DNA of 64,000 bases from Aurantimonas aggregata (GTDB taxonomy: Bacteria; Pseudomonadota; Alphaproteobacteria; Rhizobiales; Rhizobiaceae), in NCBI RefSeq assembly GCF_010500835.1, contig NZ_JAAAMJ010000016.1, forward strand, positions 1-64,000. Reading direction: 5' to 3'. Position 1 is the first letter of the stretch. Each line of letters opens with the position of its first letter. Position numbers and translations under genes: made by a program. Shown piece by piece: positions 11,637 to 20,233 of the stretch. The notes under the pieces were generated by a model. That model was not told the DNA's origin. It saw nothing but the letters and a program-made list of their open reading frames with translations, and made no database searches.

Positions 11637-12710
11637 TTGGCTCGCATCGAACTCACCGACATCCGCAAGGTCTATCCCGGCGGCGTCGAAGCGGTGAAGG
11701 GCGTCTCGCTCGGCATCGACGACGGCGAATTCGTCGTGCTGGTCGGGCCGTCCGGCTGCGGCAAGTCGACCCTCCTTCGCATGGTCGCTGGGCTGGAATC
11801 GATCACTTCCGGCACGATCCAGATCGGCGAGCGGGTCGTCAACGAGCTGGAGCCGGCCGAGCGGGACATCGCCATGGTGTTCCAGAACTACGCGCTCTAC
11901 CCGCATATGAGCGTGCGACAGAACCTCGAATACGGTCTGAAGAACCGCAAGATGCCGAAGCCTGAGATCGCCCGGCGGGTGGACGAGGCGGCGGGAATCC
12001 TCGAGATCGCGCCGCTGCTCGCCCGCAAGCCCGGGCAGCTTTCCGGCGGCCAGCGTCAGCGCGTCGCCATGGGCCGCGCCATCGTCCGCGAGCCCGCGGC
12101 CTTCCTGTTCGACGAGCCGCTATCCAATCTCGACGCCAAGCTGCGGGTGCAGATGCGCGCCGAGATAAGGCGGCTGCAGCGGCGGCTGGCGACCACCAGC
12201 CTCTACGTCACCCACGACCAGCTCGAGGCGATGACGCTGGCCGACCAGCTGGTGGTGATGAACGGCGGCAGGATCGAGCAGGCCGGCAGGCCAATGGATC
12301 TCTACGAGCGGCCGGCGACCCTGTTCGTCGCGACCTTCATCGGCTCGCCGGCGATGAATCTCGTGCCGCTGGATGCGGCCGGCGGGGCGGGCGAGGGCCT
12401 CGTCGGCCTCGACGGGCTGCCGGGCGGCGTCTCGGACGGCGTCGTGCTGGGCATCCGCCCCGAGCACATGCGGCTGGTCGAGGCTGATGCGCACGAGGCC
12501 GGAGAGTTCGTGGCGGATCTCACGGTTACCGGCGTCGAGGTTGTCGGGGCGGAGAGCTACGTCTTCGGCGCCCTGGCGGAGAAGGGGCCGGAGATCGCCG
12601 TGCGGGTGCCGGGATACAGCCATCTGGAGCCGGGCACCAAGGTCCGGGCAGCGGGGCGACTTGATGCGGTCCACCGTTTTGATGGCGCCAGCGGCCGTCG
12701 GCTCGACTGA
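11637..12710 (+). CDS. ugpC: Glycerol-3-phosphate ABC transporter ATP-binding protein UgpC
   Basis: A 357-aa MalK-type ATPase that powers UgpAE. Walker A is GPSGCGKST (~residue 37), the signature [14 protein letters not shown], Walker B FLFDEP and the switch His in VTHDQ. A C-terminal TOBE domain (residues ~240-357) has the regulatory block GIRPEHM. I assign a TTG start at 11637, preceded by GGAGAAATAGG and 2 nt after the ugpE stop. Earlier start codons would lie inside ugpE. No ugpQ phosphodiesterase follows; instead a glycine riboswitch begins. Confidence 0.93.
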   Translation: MARIELTDIRKVYPGGVEAVKGVSLGIDDGEFVVLVGPSGCGKSTLLRMVAGLESITSGTIQIGERVVNELEPAERDIAMVFQNYALYPHMSVRQNLEYGLKNRKMPKPEIARRVDEAAGILEIAPLLARKPGQLSGGQRQRVAMGRAIVREPAAFLFDEPLSNLDAKLRVQMRAEIRRLQRRLATTSLYVTHDQLEAMTLADQLVVMNGGRIEQAGRPMDLYERPATLFVATFIGSPAMNLVPLDAAGGAGEGLVGLDGLPGGVSDGVVLGIRPEHMRLVEADAHEAGEFVADLTVTGVEVVGAESYVFGALAEKGPEIAVRVPGYSHLEPGTKVRAAGRLDAVHRFDGASGRRLD

Positions 12711-12754
12711 GCCGAGCCAGATCAGCCTGCTTCAGGCGTTTCGAGCGTCTGGCG

Positions 12755-12771
12755 GCCAGCCCTGCGCTGGC
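12755..12771 (+). terminator. Weak hairpin after ugpC
   Basis: A 6-bp stem (GCCAGC/GCTGGC) with loop CCTGC lies 45 nt after the ugpC stop, without a T-tract. It is the only visible candidate for the operon end before the riboswitch. Confidence 0.3.
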
Positions 12772-12867
12772 AGCATGTATGCCCTCCTCAATCTGCATGG
12801 GTTCCCTGCTTTGGCACGGTCTGCCGCGTCTTGCGGCAGTGCACATAAGCGCCTACAAGGAAGGCAC

Positions 12868-13060
12868 AGACGCATGCGGGAGAGACCAGCCGAGAGGCTG
12901 GCGCCGAAGGAGCAACCGCCCCGGAAACTCTCAGGCAAAAGGACCGCTGCGTCGGCGCGAATTCCGAAGAGCGACATTCCCTTGGGGATGTCCGCCGAAG
13001 GAGAAAGCGGCGCGAGGAATTCTCCGCGTTCCGTGAAACTCTCAGGCTCATGACGGGAGG
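12868..13060 (+). promoter_or_regulatory. Tandem glycine riboswitch (two aptamers)
   Basis: Aptamer 1 spans ~12870-12952: its P1 pairs ACGCA with TGCGT and GCGG with CCGC, and the conserved core has GGAGAGACC, GCGCCGAAGGAGCAA and AAACTCTCAGGCAAAAGG. Aptamer 2 spans ~12961-13059, with GAAGAGCGAC, a hairpin GACATTCCC/GGGGATGTC, GCCGAAGGAGAAAGC and GAAACTCTCAGGC. The two are joined by a short linker, as in cooperative glycine riboswitches. It lies directly upstream of the DadA-like gene. Confidence 0.92.
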
Positions 13061-13071
13061 GGCATGAACGA

Positions 13072-13092
13072 CATCCCCGCTGCGGCGGGATG
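13072..13092 (+). promoter_or_regulatory. Expression-platform hairpin of the glycine riboswitch
   Basis: CATCCCCGC and GCGGGATG pair around a TGCG loop just before the GAGAGGA ribosome site (13092-13098) of the dehydrogenase gene. Its place between aptamer 2 and the start codon suggests control of translation rather than termination. Confidence 0.5.
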
Positions 13093-13103
13093 AGAGGATC
13101 GTC

Positions 13104-14402
13104 ATGACTTCCATCGCCGTCATCGGTGCGGGCATCACCGGAATCACCACCGCCTACCAGCTTCTCCTTCGCGGCTTCGACGTCACGGTCTTCGACCGCA
13201 ACGCCTATGCGGGCATGGAGACCTCCTTCGCCAATGGCGGCCAGCTTTCGGCGTCGAACGCCGAGGTGTGGAACCAGCCGAGCACCTTCCTGAAGGGGCT
13301 CAAATGGATGCTGCGCAAGGACGCGCCGCTGCTCGTCCATCCGGCGCCCTCATGGCACAAGATCAGCTGGATGCTGGAATTCGTGCTGGCGGCCCGCAGC
13401 TACGAGGCGAACACCATCGCCACGACGAAGCTTGCCATCGAGGCCCGGCGGCATCTCCTGGAGATGGCCGACAACGAGGGCTTCGACTTCGACCTCGAGA
13501 AGCGCGGCATCCTGCACGTCTACGAGACGCAGGGCGAATTCGAGCATGCCGCCAAGGTCAACCGGCTCCTGGAAAAGGGCGGGCTCGCGCGCCGGTCGGT
13601 GACGCCGAGCGAGATCGCCGCCATCGAGCCGGCGATCCGCGGCAATTTCATCGGCGGGTTCTTCACCGAATCCGACTTCACCGGCGACATCCACAAATTC
13701 ACTCGGCGCCTCGCCGAGGCCTGTATCCGCAAGGGCGCGAGCCTGCAGTTCAACGCCGACGTGCGCTCCCTCGCGACGCGCGCCGGCGGCGGTGTCGACG
13801 TCGTCTGGCAGGGCGGCGCCATGCCCGCCAGGGAGCCGCGCCGCGACCACTTCGACGGGATCGTCGTCTGCGCCGGCGTCGGCAGCCGCCGCTTTGCCGC
13901 TCAGCTCGGCGACCGGGTGAACATCTATCCGGTCAAGGGCTACTCCGTGACGGTCGAGCTCGCCGATGCGGCGAGCCGCGAGGCCGCGCCGTGGGTCAGC
14001 CTGCTCGACGAACATGCCAAGATCGTCACCAGCCGCCTCGGCGCCAACCGGCTGCGCATCGCCGGGACGGCGGAGTTCGCCGGCGAGGATCGCGACATCA
14101 AGGCCTCGCGCATCCGTCCGCTGGTCGAATGGAGCCGCAGCCGCTTCCCGGGCGTGTCGACCGATTCCGTCGTGCCCTGGGCCGGCCTGCGCCCAATGAT
14201 GCCGGACATGCTGCCGCGCGTTGCCCCCGGCAAGCGGCCGGGCGTCTTCTACAACACCGGCCACGGCCATCTCGGCTGGACGCTGGCGGCCGCCACCGCC
14301 GACATGATCGCCGACCAGGTCTCCGGCAGCTTTGCCGGTGCGCGGGCACCCGGCCACGCGCCGGCGCACGCTTCCCGGACGTTCGCTTCCAACGCCGCCT
14401 GA
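13104..14402 (+). CDS. dadA: DadA-like D-amino-acid dehydrogenase (FAD-dependent)
   Basis: A 432-aa flavoprotein of the DAO family that oxidises D-amino acids (possibly glycine) to keto acids and ammonia, passing electrons to the membrane chain. The N-terminal Rossmann motif VIGAGITGITTAYQL binds FAD. FANGGQLSASNAEVW and the C-terminal GLRPMMPDMLP and NTGHGHLGWTLA blocks are typical of DadA. GAGAGGATCGTC precedes the ATG. The tandem glycine riboswitch directly in front implies induction by glycine, a control usually seen on gcvTHP. This makes glycine, or D-alanine turnover linked to glycine, a plausible physiological signal. No alanine racemase (dadX) or Lrp gene is adjacent. Confidence 0.88.
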   Translation: MTSIAVIGAGITGITTAYQLLLRGFDVTVFDRNAYAGMETSFANGGQLSASNAEVWNQPSTFLKGLKWMLRKDAPLLVHPAPSWHKISWMLEFVLAARSYEANTIATTKLAIEARRHLLEMADNEGFDFDLEKRGILHVYETQGEFEHAAKVNRLLEKGGLARRSVTPSEIAAIEPAIRGNFIGGFFTESDFTGDIHKFTRRLAEACIRKGASLQFNADVRSLATRAGGGVDVVWQGGAMPAREPRRDHFDGIVVCAGVGSRRFAAQLGDRVNIYPVKGYSVTVELADAASREAAPWVSLLDEHAKIVTSRLGANRLRIAGTAEFAGEDRDIKASRIRPLVEWSRSRFPGVSTDSVVPWAGLRPMMPDMLPRVAPGKRPGVFYNTGHGHLGWTLAAATADMIADQVSGSFAGARAPGHAPAHASRTFASNAA

Positions 14403-14506
14403 CGTTCGGCACGCTGTCCCGACAAGGGGCGGCGTGCAGGAAACTTCTCCCCCTGCCCATCACCGCTGCGACACTCGACCCGACACGTTTGGGACGGGAG
14501 CGATGC

Positions 14507-15319
14507 ATGGCGGTGGAGAAAATGGTGCTGGCGGCAGCGCGGCGCGCCGGCGAGGCGACCGGCGTCGATCCGAGGGTGCTGCTGGCGGTGGCGCTGGTCG
14601 AGACGCGGGCCGTCGCGCTGGCGGTGTTCGATGGCCGGGCAGAGCCGCTGATCCGCTTCGAAGGGCATTATTTCGACCGGCTGCTGGCCGGGCCGGCACG
14701 TCAGCGCGCGCGGGCCGAGGGCCTGGCGCACCCGCGCGCCGGGGCTGTCGCCAATCCCGGCGCCCAGTCGGCGCGCTGGCGGCTGTTCGAGCGGGCCGCA
14801 AGGATCGATCCGGCGGCGACGATCGCCTCCACGTCGTGGGGGCTCTGCCAGGTGATGGGCGCGCACTGGCAGGCGCTCGGCTTTTCCAGCGCCGAGGAAC
14901 TGCGACGCACGGCCCGCCTGTCGGTCGACGGCCAGTTCGCGATAGGCGCGCGCTTCCTGACGCTTGGTCATCTCGACAGGCGGCTGGCGGATGGCGACCA
15001 CGCCGGCTTTGCGCGGCGCTATAACGGCCCCGGCTACAAGCGCAACCGCTATGACGCGAAGATCGCGGCGGCGTGGCGCGAGGCGCACCGGTTGCTTGCG
15101 GCGCCCGCCGATGATGCACCCCTTGCGCGGGGCACGCGCGGCGCGGCAGTGAAGGACTTGCAGGCCGGCCTGCGCCAGCACGGCCACGCCGTCGCCGTCG
15201 ACGGACTGTTCGGACCGCTCACGGAAGCGGCGCTGAGCGCCTTCCAGCGGTCGGTTTCGCTGGCTGCGACCGGCGTTGCCGATGCTGCGACCCTCGCGCG
15301 CCTCGCCCGCCCCCTCTAG
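14507..15319 (+). CDS. N-acetylmuramidase family protein with C-terminal peptidoglycan-binding domain
   Basis: A 270-aa protein. Residues ~10-190 match the N-acetylmuramidase (DUF3380) fold known from phage endolysins: VLLAVALVETRA near the expected catalytic Glu, LIRFEGHYFDR, and ASTSWGLCQVMGAHW. Residues ~205-270 form a PG_binding_1 domain (GTRGAAVKDLQAGLRQHG...VDGLFGPLTEAALSAFQ). No signal peptide or lipobox is visible. Most relatives carry the binding domain first, so the order here is reversed. The ATG at 14507 follows GGGACGGGAG; an overlapping out-of-frame ATG lies at 14503. No phage genes are nearby, so this may be a domesticated cell-wall hydrolase. It follows the D-amino-acid dehydrogenase by 104 nt. 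Confidence 0.8.
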   Translation: MAVEKMVLAAARRAGEATGVDPRVLLAVALVETRAVALAVFDGRAEPLIRFEGHYFDRLLAGPARQRARAEGLAHPRAGAVANPGAQSARWRLFERAARIDPAATIASTSWGLCQVMGAHWQALGFSSAEELRRTARLSVDGQFAIGARFLTLGHLDRRLADGDHAGFARRYNGPGYKRNRYDAKIAAAWREAHRLLAAPADDAPLARGTRGAAVKDLQAGLRQHGHAVAVDGLFGPLTEAALSAFQRSVSLAATGVADAATLARLARPL

Positions 15320-15377
15320 TCCACGGCTGAGGCAATTTCTGGCTGCGAGGGAGCCGTTGCCTGTGTTAGGTCGGGTC

Positions 15378-16103
15378 ATGTCGCAGCCGCCGCTCATCGA
15401 TTCCCGCCGCCACGCCGTCTTCCTCGATTTCGATGGGACGCTCGTCGATCTCGTGGACGATCCGAGTGCGGTGGTCATCGCGCCTGCCGCGCTGGCGCGG
15501 CTCGAGGCGCTGCGGGCGGAGCTTTCCGGCGCCCTGGCGATCGTCAGCGGCCGCCGGATCGCGGATCTCGACCGCTTCCTGTCGCCGTTGCGCTTTGCCG
15601 CGGCCGGCGTCCACGGGCTGGAGCGAAGGCTCCACCCCGATGGCGCGGTCGAGCGGCTGGCCGGCCCGGAAACGCTGGACGCCCTCCGCGCGGCGCTGGC
15701 CCCGACGCTTCTGGCGGAAAGCCGGCTGACGCTGGAAGACAAAGGCACGGCGCTGGTCCTGCATTACCGGACGGCGCCGGATCTCAAGGATCGTGCGGAA
15801 CAGGCCATGACCGAGGCGACGCAGGGGCGCGACGATCTGGTCGTCATGCTCGGCGACAACATCGTCGAGGTGCACCCGGCCGGCATGGACAAGGGTGTCG
15901 CCGTCGCCGAGATGCTGCAACAGCCGCCCTTTGCCGGAAGGGTTCCGGTGTATGTGGGGGACGACACGACCGATGAATTCGCCCTCAGGCATGTGCGTGA
16001 CAATGGGGGTGTCTCGATCAAGGTCGGAACGAAGGAGAGCGTCGCGGCGCATCGCCTCGCCGATGTCGGGGCCGTGCACCACTGGCTGGGCGCCGCGACG
16101 TGA
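15378..16103 (+). CDS. otsB: Trehalose-6-phosphate phosphatase
   Basis: A 241-aa HAD-family phosphatase that releases trehalose from trehalose-6-phosphate in the cytoplasm. Motif I is LDFDGTLVD (~residue 17), the substrate region has LEDKGTALVLHYR, and the C-terminal GDDTTDEFA is motif IV. AGG lies ~9 nt before the ATG at 15378; a GTG at 15363 is possible. It is followed by otsA after 72 nt. Together with betC and the ugp genes it suggests a lifestyle with osmotic stress. Confidence 0.93.
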   Translation: MSQPPLIDSRRHAVFLDFDGTLVDLVDDPSAVVIAPAALARLEALRAELSGALAIVSGRRIADLDRFLSPLRFAAAGVHGLERRLHPDGAVERLAGPETLDALRAALAPTLLAESRLTLEDKGTALVLHYRTAPDLKDRAEQAMTEATQGRDDLVVMLGDNIVEVHPAGMDKGVAVAEMLQQPPFAGRVPVYVGDDTTDEFALRHVRDNGGVSIKVGTKESVAAHRLADVGAVHHWLGAAT

Positions 16104-16175
16104 GCGACGGATTTTGCCCGATGGGACGAGGCGGAGCCGGCGCTTGCCGGTTCCAGGGTGGCGGGAAGGGATCGA

Positions 16176-17588
16176 ATGGCTGACCGACAGCGACGACTGG
16201 TGGTGGTGTCCAACCGCGTGGGACCGCTCAACGACGAGGGCAAGGCCGGCGGTCTCGCCGTGGGCCTTTCCGACGCGCTGAAGCGCCGGGGCGGGCTGTG
16301 GTTCGGCTGGAGCGGCGACATCTCCGAGGAAGGTACGTTCAGCGCCGAGCATACCGAGGTTCAGGATCATGTGGCGATGACCACCATCGACATGAACCAG
16401 GAGGATATCGACGGTTTCTACTACGGCTACGCCAACCGCTCGCTCTGGCCGCTGCTGCACTACCGGCTGGATCTTGCGCATTTCGACCGCCAGTCCGACC
16501 GGGTCTATCGCTCGGTGAACCAGCGTTTCGCCTCGCGTCTCGCGCCGATGCTCGCCGAGGACGATCTCGTCTGGGTCCACGACTATCATTTCTTCTATCT
16601 CGGATCGGAGCTGCGCCAGTGCGGCTACGAGGGCCGGCTCGGCTTCTTCCTGCACATTCCGTTCTGCCCGCCGGAGATATTCACGGCGCTGCCGGCCAGC
16701 CACGACATCGTGCGCGCCATGCTCGCCTATGACGTGGTGGGCTTCCAGACCGAGACCGACCGGCGCAATTTCGTGGCGTTCTGCATCCGCGAACTGGGCG
16801 GCGAGAAGCTCGACGGCCGCCGCGTCCGGGTCGGCGACCGCACCGTGCTGGCCCAGACCTTCCCGATCGGCATCGACGCGCACGGCTATTCGCGCTTCGC
16901 CACGTCCCCGGAGGCCGGCGAGCACGAGGAGATGCTGCGCGATCTCGCCGGCGACCGCCTGCAGATCGTCGGCGTCGACCGGATGGATTATTCCAAGGGG
17001 CTGGTCGAGCGCTTCCGCGGCTTCGAGCGCCTGCTCGAGGACTATCCGGAGAATCGCGGCAACGTGCAGTTCCTGCAGGTCGCGCCGCTTTCGCGCTCGG
17101 AACTCGGCGCCTATGTCGACCTGCGGCGGGAACTGGAAGAACTCGCCGGGCACATCAACGGCCGCTTCGCGACGCTCGACTGGACGCCGATCCAAATCAT
17201 GACGCGCGGCTTCACCCGCCGCGCGCTGGCGGGGATCTACCGCGCCGCGCGGGTCTGCCTGGTGACGCCGCTGCGGGACGGGATGAACCTCGTCGCCAAG
17301 GAGTTTGTCGCCGCGCAGGCAGCGGACGACCCGGGCGTCCTGGTGCTGTCGCGCTTTGCCGGCGCGCGCGCCGAACTGTCCGACGCGCTGATCGTCAATC
17401 CCTATTCGACCGACGACATTGCCCGCGCCCTGCAGCGGGCGCTGACGATGTCCTTCGACGAGCGCAGCCATCGCTGGGAGCACATGCGCGAAGCGGTCTT
17501 CGCCGGCACGGCGGCGCACTGGTGCGACGACTTCCTGGCGTCGCTCGAAAGCTTCGACCCGGTCACGCCGGAGACGGACGCAGCCTGA
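16176..17588 (+). CDS. otsA: Trehalose-6-phosphate synthase
   Basis: A 470-aa GT20 glycosyltransferase that makes trehalose-6-phosphate from UDP-glucose and glucose-6-phosphate. VVVSNRV and KAGGLAVGL form the N-terminal substrate loop, [11 protein letters not shown] and [12 protein letters not shown] the acceptor side, and [10 protein letters not shown] and [13 protein letters not shown] the nucleotide-sugar site. GGGAAGGG precedes the ATG at 16176. An in-frame ATG at 16158 is less well placed. The last 26 bp overlap the 3' end of the convergent MFS gene. Confidence 0.95.
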   Translation: MADRQRRLVVVSNRVGPLNDEGKAGGLAVGLSDALKRRGGLWFGWSGDISEEGTFSAEHTEVQDHVAMTTIDMNQEDIDGFYYGYANRSLWPLLHYRLDLAHFDRQSDRVYRSVNQRFASRLAPMLAEDDLVWVHDYHFFYLGSELRQCGYEGRLGFFLHIPFCPPEIFTALPASHDIVRAMLAYDVVGFQTETDRRNFVAFCIRELGGEKLDGRRVRVGDRTVLAQTFPIGIDAHGYSRFATSPEAGEHEEMLRDLAGDRLQIVGVDRMDYSKGLVERFRGFERLLEDYPENRGNVQFLQVAPLSRSELGAYVDLRRELEELAGHINGRFATLDWTPIQIMTRGFTRRALAGIYRAARVCLVTPLRDGMNLVAKEFVAAQAADDPGVLVLSRFAGARAELSDALIVNPYSTDDIARALQRALTMSFDERSHRWEHMREAVFAGTAAHWCDDFLASLESFDPVTPETDAA

Positions 17589-18714
17589 CCGCCACCAGCA
17601 GCGCGATCAGGCCGAGAGCCAGCACGGATGCCGAGGCGGTGAGCGCCAGATTGTAGTCGGCGTCGCCGGCGACGAGAAAGCCGGCGACCAGCGGTCCGAG
17701 CATCTGGCCGAGCCCGAATCCGGCGGTCAGGACGGCAAAGCCGCGGCCGCCGAGCCCGTGGCGGCCGAGCGGCATGGTCAGCACGGTGATGGCCATGAAG
17801 GTGCCCCCGAACAGCAAAGCGGCAAGCAGGGCCGCCGTGGCGGAGCTGCTCAGCACCGGCAGCATGACCCCGAGAATCTGCGCGACGTAGGCAGAGGCGA
17901 GAGCCGCCGCAAAGCCGATGCGCTGCGCGATCATCGACCAGATCAGGCAGCTCGGCAGGCCGGCGAGGCCGACCATGATCCACACCCAGTCGCCCATCTC
18001 CGCCAGTCCCGGCCGGCTCTTGACGATCGCCACGATGAAGGTGGCGAAGACCGAATAGCCGAGGCCTTCGCAGGTGTAGTTGACGAGCAGCGGCCAGAAC
18101 GGCAGCGGCCGCGGCACGCGCCGCCGCGGATCGGGCTGGCGCGTCAACGCCGGCAACTGGCGGTCGCGCACCTCGGCAATGATCACCGGCACCAGCGGCA
18201 CGCAGATCAGGCCGGCGGCGATCCAGAGCCCTGATGCGTCGAGGGCCGGGGAGGCAGCGTGGACCAGCAGACCCGACACCGCGATCCCCGAGCCGACGCC
18301 GCCGAACACCCAACCGAGCTTGGCCTCGGCACCGATGCCCGCCAGCGCTTCGGCGATGATGCCGGCGGCGGCGATCATCGCGAAGGCGCTGGCGAGACCG
18401 GACACGCCGCGCAGCACCAGCCAGGCGGCGAGATCGTCGGTCAGGCCCATGCCGATCGTCGTTGCGACGCTGGCGACGAGGCCGATCTGCAGCGCCCGGC
18501 GCCGTGACGGCCCGGCCGGCACGAAGGAGGCGAGAATGGACCCTGCCAGATAGCCGGCGAAATTGGCCGCCGCGATGATCCCCGCGACGTCCGGCCCGAA
18601 GCCGTAGTCGCGCTGCATCAGCGGCAGCAGCGGTGTGTAGATGAAACGGCCTACCCCCATCACCACCGCGAGGGTGAGGAAGCCGCCGAGCAGCAGACGG
18701 TGGGTGGGGTTCAT
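17563..18714 (-). CDS. YbfB/YjiJ-family MFS transporter
   Basis: A 383-aa transporter with about twelve hydrophobic helices. The first helix GGFLTLAVVMGVGRFIYTPLLPLM, given here only as the location residues 9-32, is the hallmark of the YbfB/YjiJ MFS group. The mid-protein EGLGYSVFATFIVAI and the C-terminal GFGLGQMLGPLVAG are also typical. I took the ATG at 18714 for the family N terminus; the frame stays open much further upstream but that part overlaps ppk2. Its 3' end overlaps otsA by 26 bp. Substrate unknown; the group is thought to include sugar or drug exporters. Confidence 0.82.
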   Translation of the reverse strand: MNPTHRLLLGGFLTLAVVMGVGRFIYTPLLPLMQRDYGFGPDVAGIIAAANFAGYLAGSILASFVPAGPSRRRALQIGLVASVATTIGMGLTDDLAAWLVLRGVSGLASAFAMIAAAGIIAEALAGIGAEAKLGWVFGGVGSGIAVSGLLVHAASPALDASGLWIAAGLICVPLVPVIIAEVRDRQLPALTRQPDPRRRVPRPLPFWPLLVNYTCEGLGYSVFATFIVAIVKSRPGLAEMGDWVWIMVGLAGLPSCLIWSMIAQRIGFAAALASAYVAQILGVMLPVLSSSATAALLAALLFGGTFMAITVLTMPLGRHGLGGRGFAVLTAGFGLGQMLGPLVAGFLVAGDADYNLALTASASVLALGLIALLVAVRLRPSPA

Positions 18715-18891
18715 GGGGTGGGATCCGGTAAGGCGGCGGACGATGGTCACGCGACAATAGGCGTCGAAGCGACAAGGCGAGAGGATGCCGACGATACAGC
18801 CGCAAAGGTAAGGAGGCCAAACATTATCGGACCGTATCGCTGATGCCTTCGCAAGCCCTATGTGCAGCCCTGCAATCGAAGGATGACGGAC

Positions 18892-19683
18892 ATGTCCCAC
18901 AAGAAGTCGCCCGTGCGCCTCGCCGATCTCGATCTGACGACGCGGATCGACGAGCAGGACTACGAGACACGGCTCGCCGACGCGCAGACCTGCTTCCAGC
19001 AGATCCACCAGGCCTACCTCAAGACGAGCGATGATGGCGTCGTGGTCTTCGAAGGGTGGGATGCGGCCGGCAAGGGCGGTGCCATCCGCCGCATGGCAAG
19101 CGTCATGGACCCGCGCGGCTTCCGGGTATGGCCGATCGGCGCGCCCACGGGGCGCGATGCGGAACGCCACTACATGGCCCGGTTCTGGGAAAGGCTTCCG
19201 GCCGAGGGCGAAATCGCGGTGTTCGACCGGTCCTGGTATGGCCGCGTCCTGGTCGAGCGGGTCGAGGGCCTCGCAACAGAGCCGGAATGGGAGCGCGCCT
19301 ACGAGGAGATCAACGCCTTCGAGAAGCAGCTCGTCGACGGGGGAACGCGGATCGCCAAGGTGTTCCTCTACATCGACCGCGACGAGCAGCTGAAGCGCTT
19401 CGAGAAGCGGCTGCACGATCCGCTGAAGCGCTGGAAGCTCTCCTTCGAGGATTTCCGCAATCGCGACAAATGGGACGATTACGAGCGGGCCGCCGACGAG
19501 ATGCTGGCGCGCACCGACACGGCCTGGGCGCCCTGGCACGTCATCCCGGCCAACCAGAAGAAGTTCGCCCGCGTGGCCGCCCTCGAGGCGATCGGAGCAC
19601 GGCTTTCCACCGGTGTGGATCTGTCGCCGACGCCCCTCGACCCCGAATTGGAAGCGCGCTTCCTCCGCGAGACCGCTGGTTGA
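18892..19683 (+). CDS. ppk2: Polyphosphate kinase 2 family protein
   Basis: A 263-aa single-domain PPK2 enzyme that transfers phosphate between polyphosphate and nucleotides. Walker A is GWDAAGKGGAIRR (~residue 55), Walker B FDRSWYGRVLVERVEG (~residue 110), and the lid region has KRWKLSFEDFRNRDKWDDYE. The stretch APTGRDAERHYMARFW resembles polyphosphate:AMP phosphotransferases (PPK2 class II/III) more than class I, but the nucleotide preference cannot be settled by eye. AAGGA lies 8 nt before the ATG at 18892; starts at 18862 (GTG) and 18883 are possible. It stands alone, with a palindromic hairpin downstream. Confidence 0.88.
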   Translation: MSHKKSPVRLADLDLTTRIDEQDYETRLADAQTCFQQIHQAYLKTSDDGVVVFEGWDAAGKGGAIRRMASVMDPRGFRVWPIGAPTGRDAERHYMARFWERLPAEGEIAVFDRSWYGRVLVERVEGLATEPEWERAYEEINAFEKQLVDGGTRIAKVFLYIDRDEQLKRFEKRLHDPLKRWKLSFEDFRNRDKWDDYERAADEMLARTDTAWAPWHVIPANQKKFARVAALEAIGARLSTGVDLSPTPLDPELEARFLRETAG

Positions 19684-19720
19684 CGATGCGGGCGCCGGCC
19701 CGGAAAAGGAGGCCGTATAT

Positions 19721-19766
19721 CGAAAGCCCGGGCCGATCCTTCGATCAGCCCGGGCTCAAGCTTTCG
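19721..19766. terminator. Bidirectional hairpin between ppk2 and the rcnB-like gene
   Basis: GCCCGGGC occurs at 19726-19733 and again at 19747-19754, flanked by CGAAAG and CTTTCG, forming a long GC-rich stem with a loop containing two GATC sites. It lies between two convergent genes, as expected for a shared terminator, though no T-tract is present. Confidence 0.6.
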
Positions 19767-19780
19767 AGTGCCCCGCGCGA

Positions 19781-20142
19781 TCAGCGCGACGCGGCGACGA
19801 TGCTGGCGATCAGCCCGGAGGCCGCGGCGACCAGCAGATAGTCGTTGTCGACGCGGACCCAGCGCTGGCCGTTGGCCGGTCGGCGCAGGCCCTGGCGCTG
19901 CCAGTCGTTGACCGCCCGGCCGCGATATTGCGCCGGGACCGGCCGCCGCGATGGCGCCAGTTTCGCTGCTGCTGACGGGCGTCGCGGCGATCGTGGCGAA
20001 CGTCCTTGCCGCGATGGACGACGGTCTTCTGCTTGACGACCGTACGGTGGACTTCCTTGCCACCGGCGGCGCTGGCCGGCGAGGCGAAAGCCGGGAGCGC
20101 GACCGCGAGGCTGAGCGCGACGGCAAGTGATTTCATGAACAT
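19781..20142 (-). pseudogene. RcnB-family periplasmic protein, frameshifted
   Basis: The 5' part (20142 to ~19960) encodes a signal peptide (MKSLAVALSLAVALPAFA...) and a basic stretch with many Arg and His. The downstream frame continues as VPAQYRGRAVNDWQRQGLRR, then QRWVRVDNDYLLVAAASGLI and a stop at 19781. This is the typical C terminus of RcnB proteins but lies in a different frame. The two halves join only with a one-base shift at about 19935-19965. AGGAG 8 nt before the ATG at 20142 is intact. RcnB proteins are small periplasmic proteins linked to metal homeostasis. Either this is a recent pseudogene or there is a sequencing error in the GC-rich run. Read as is, the first frame gives an unnatural 110-aa product. 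Confidence 0.72.
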
Positions 20143-20233
20143 GGCTTGATCTCCTGACGTCCCTGTCGGTGAACTAACCGCGCCCGACGCCCATCGATCC
20201 GGTTACGAAACGTGTCTTTTGTTGCGGAGCCCG

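Noticed and set aside
12810-12832. Possible sigma-54 promoter (TTGGCACGGTCTGCC) before the riboswitch
   Set aside because: The GG and GC elements do not have the required 10-bp spacing.
12868-13060. Apparent protein-coding frames through the riboswitch region
   Set aside because: The conserved aptamer cores and pairing explain the sequence; the frames have no family similarity.
14507-15319. Prophage remnant
   Set aside because: Only the muramidase is phage-like; no structural, integrase or holin gene and no attachment repeats are seen.
18715-18891. PHO box before the PPK2 gene, expected if polyphosphate use were Pho-controlled
   Set aside because: No CTGTCAT-like pair with an 11-bp period is visible.
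19479-20126. A 215-codon frame opposite ppk2 and through the rcnB-like locus
   Set aside because: It is out of frame with both recognisable RcnB parts and consists mostly of Arg, Ser, Pro and Ala.
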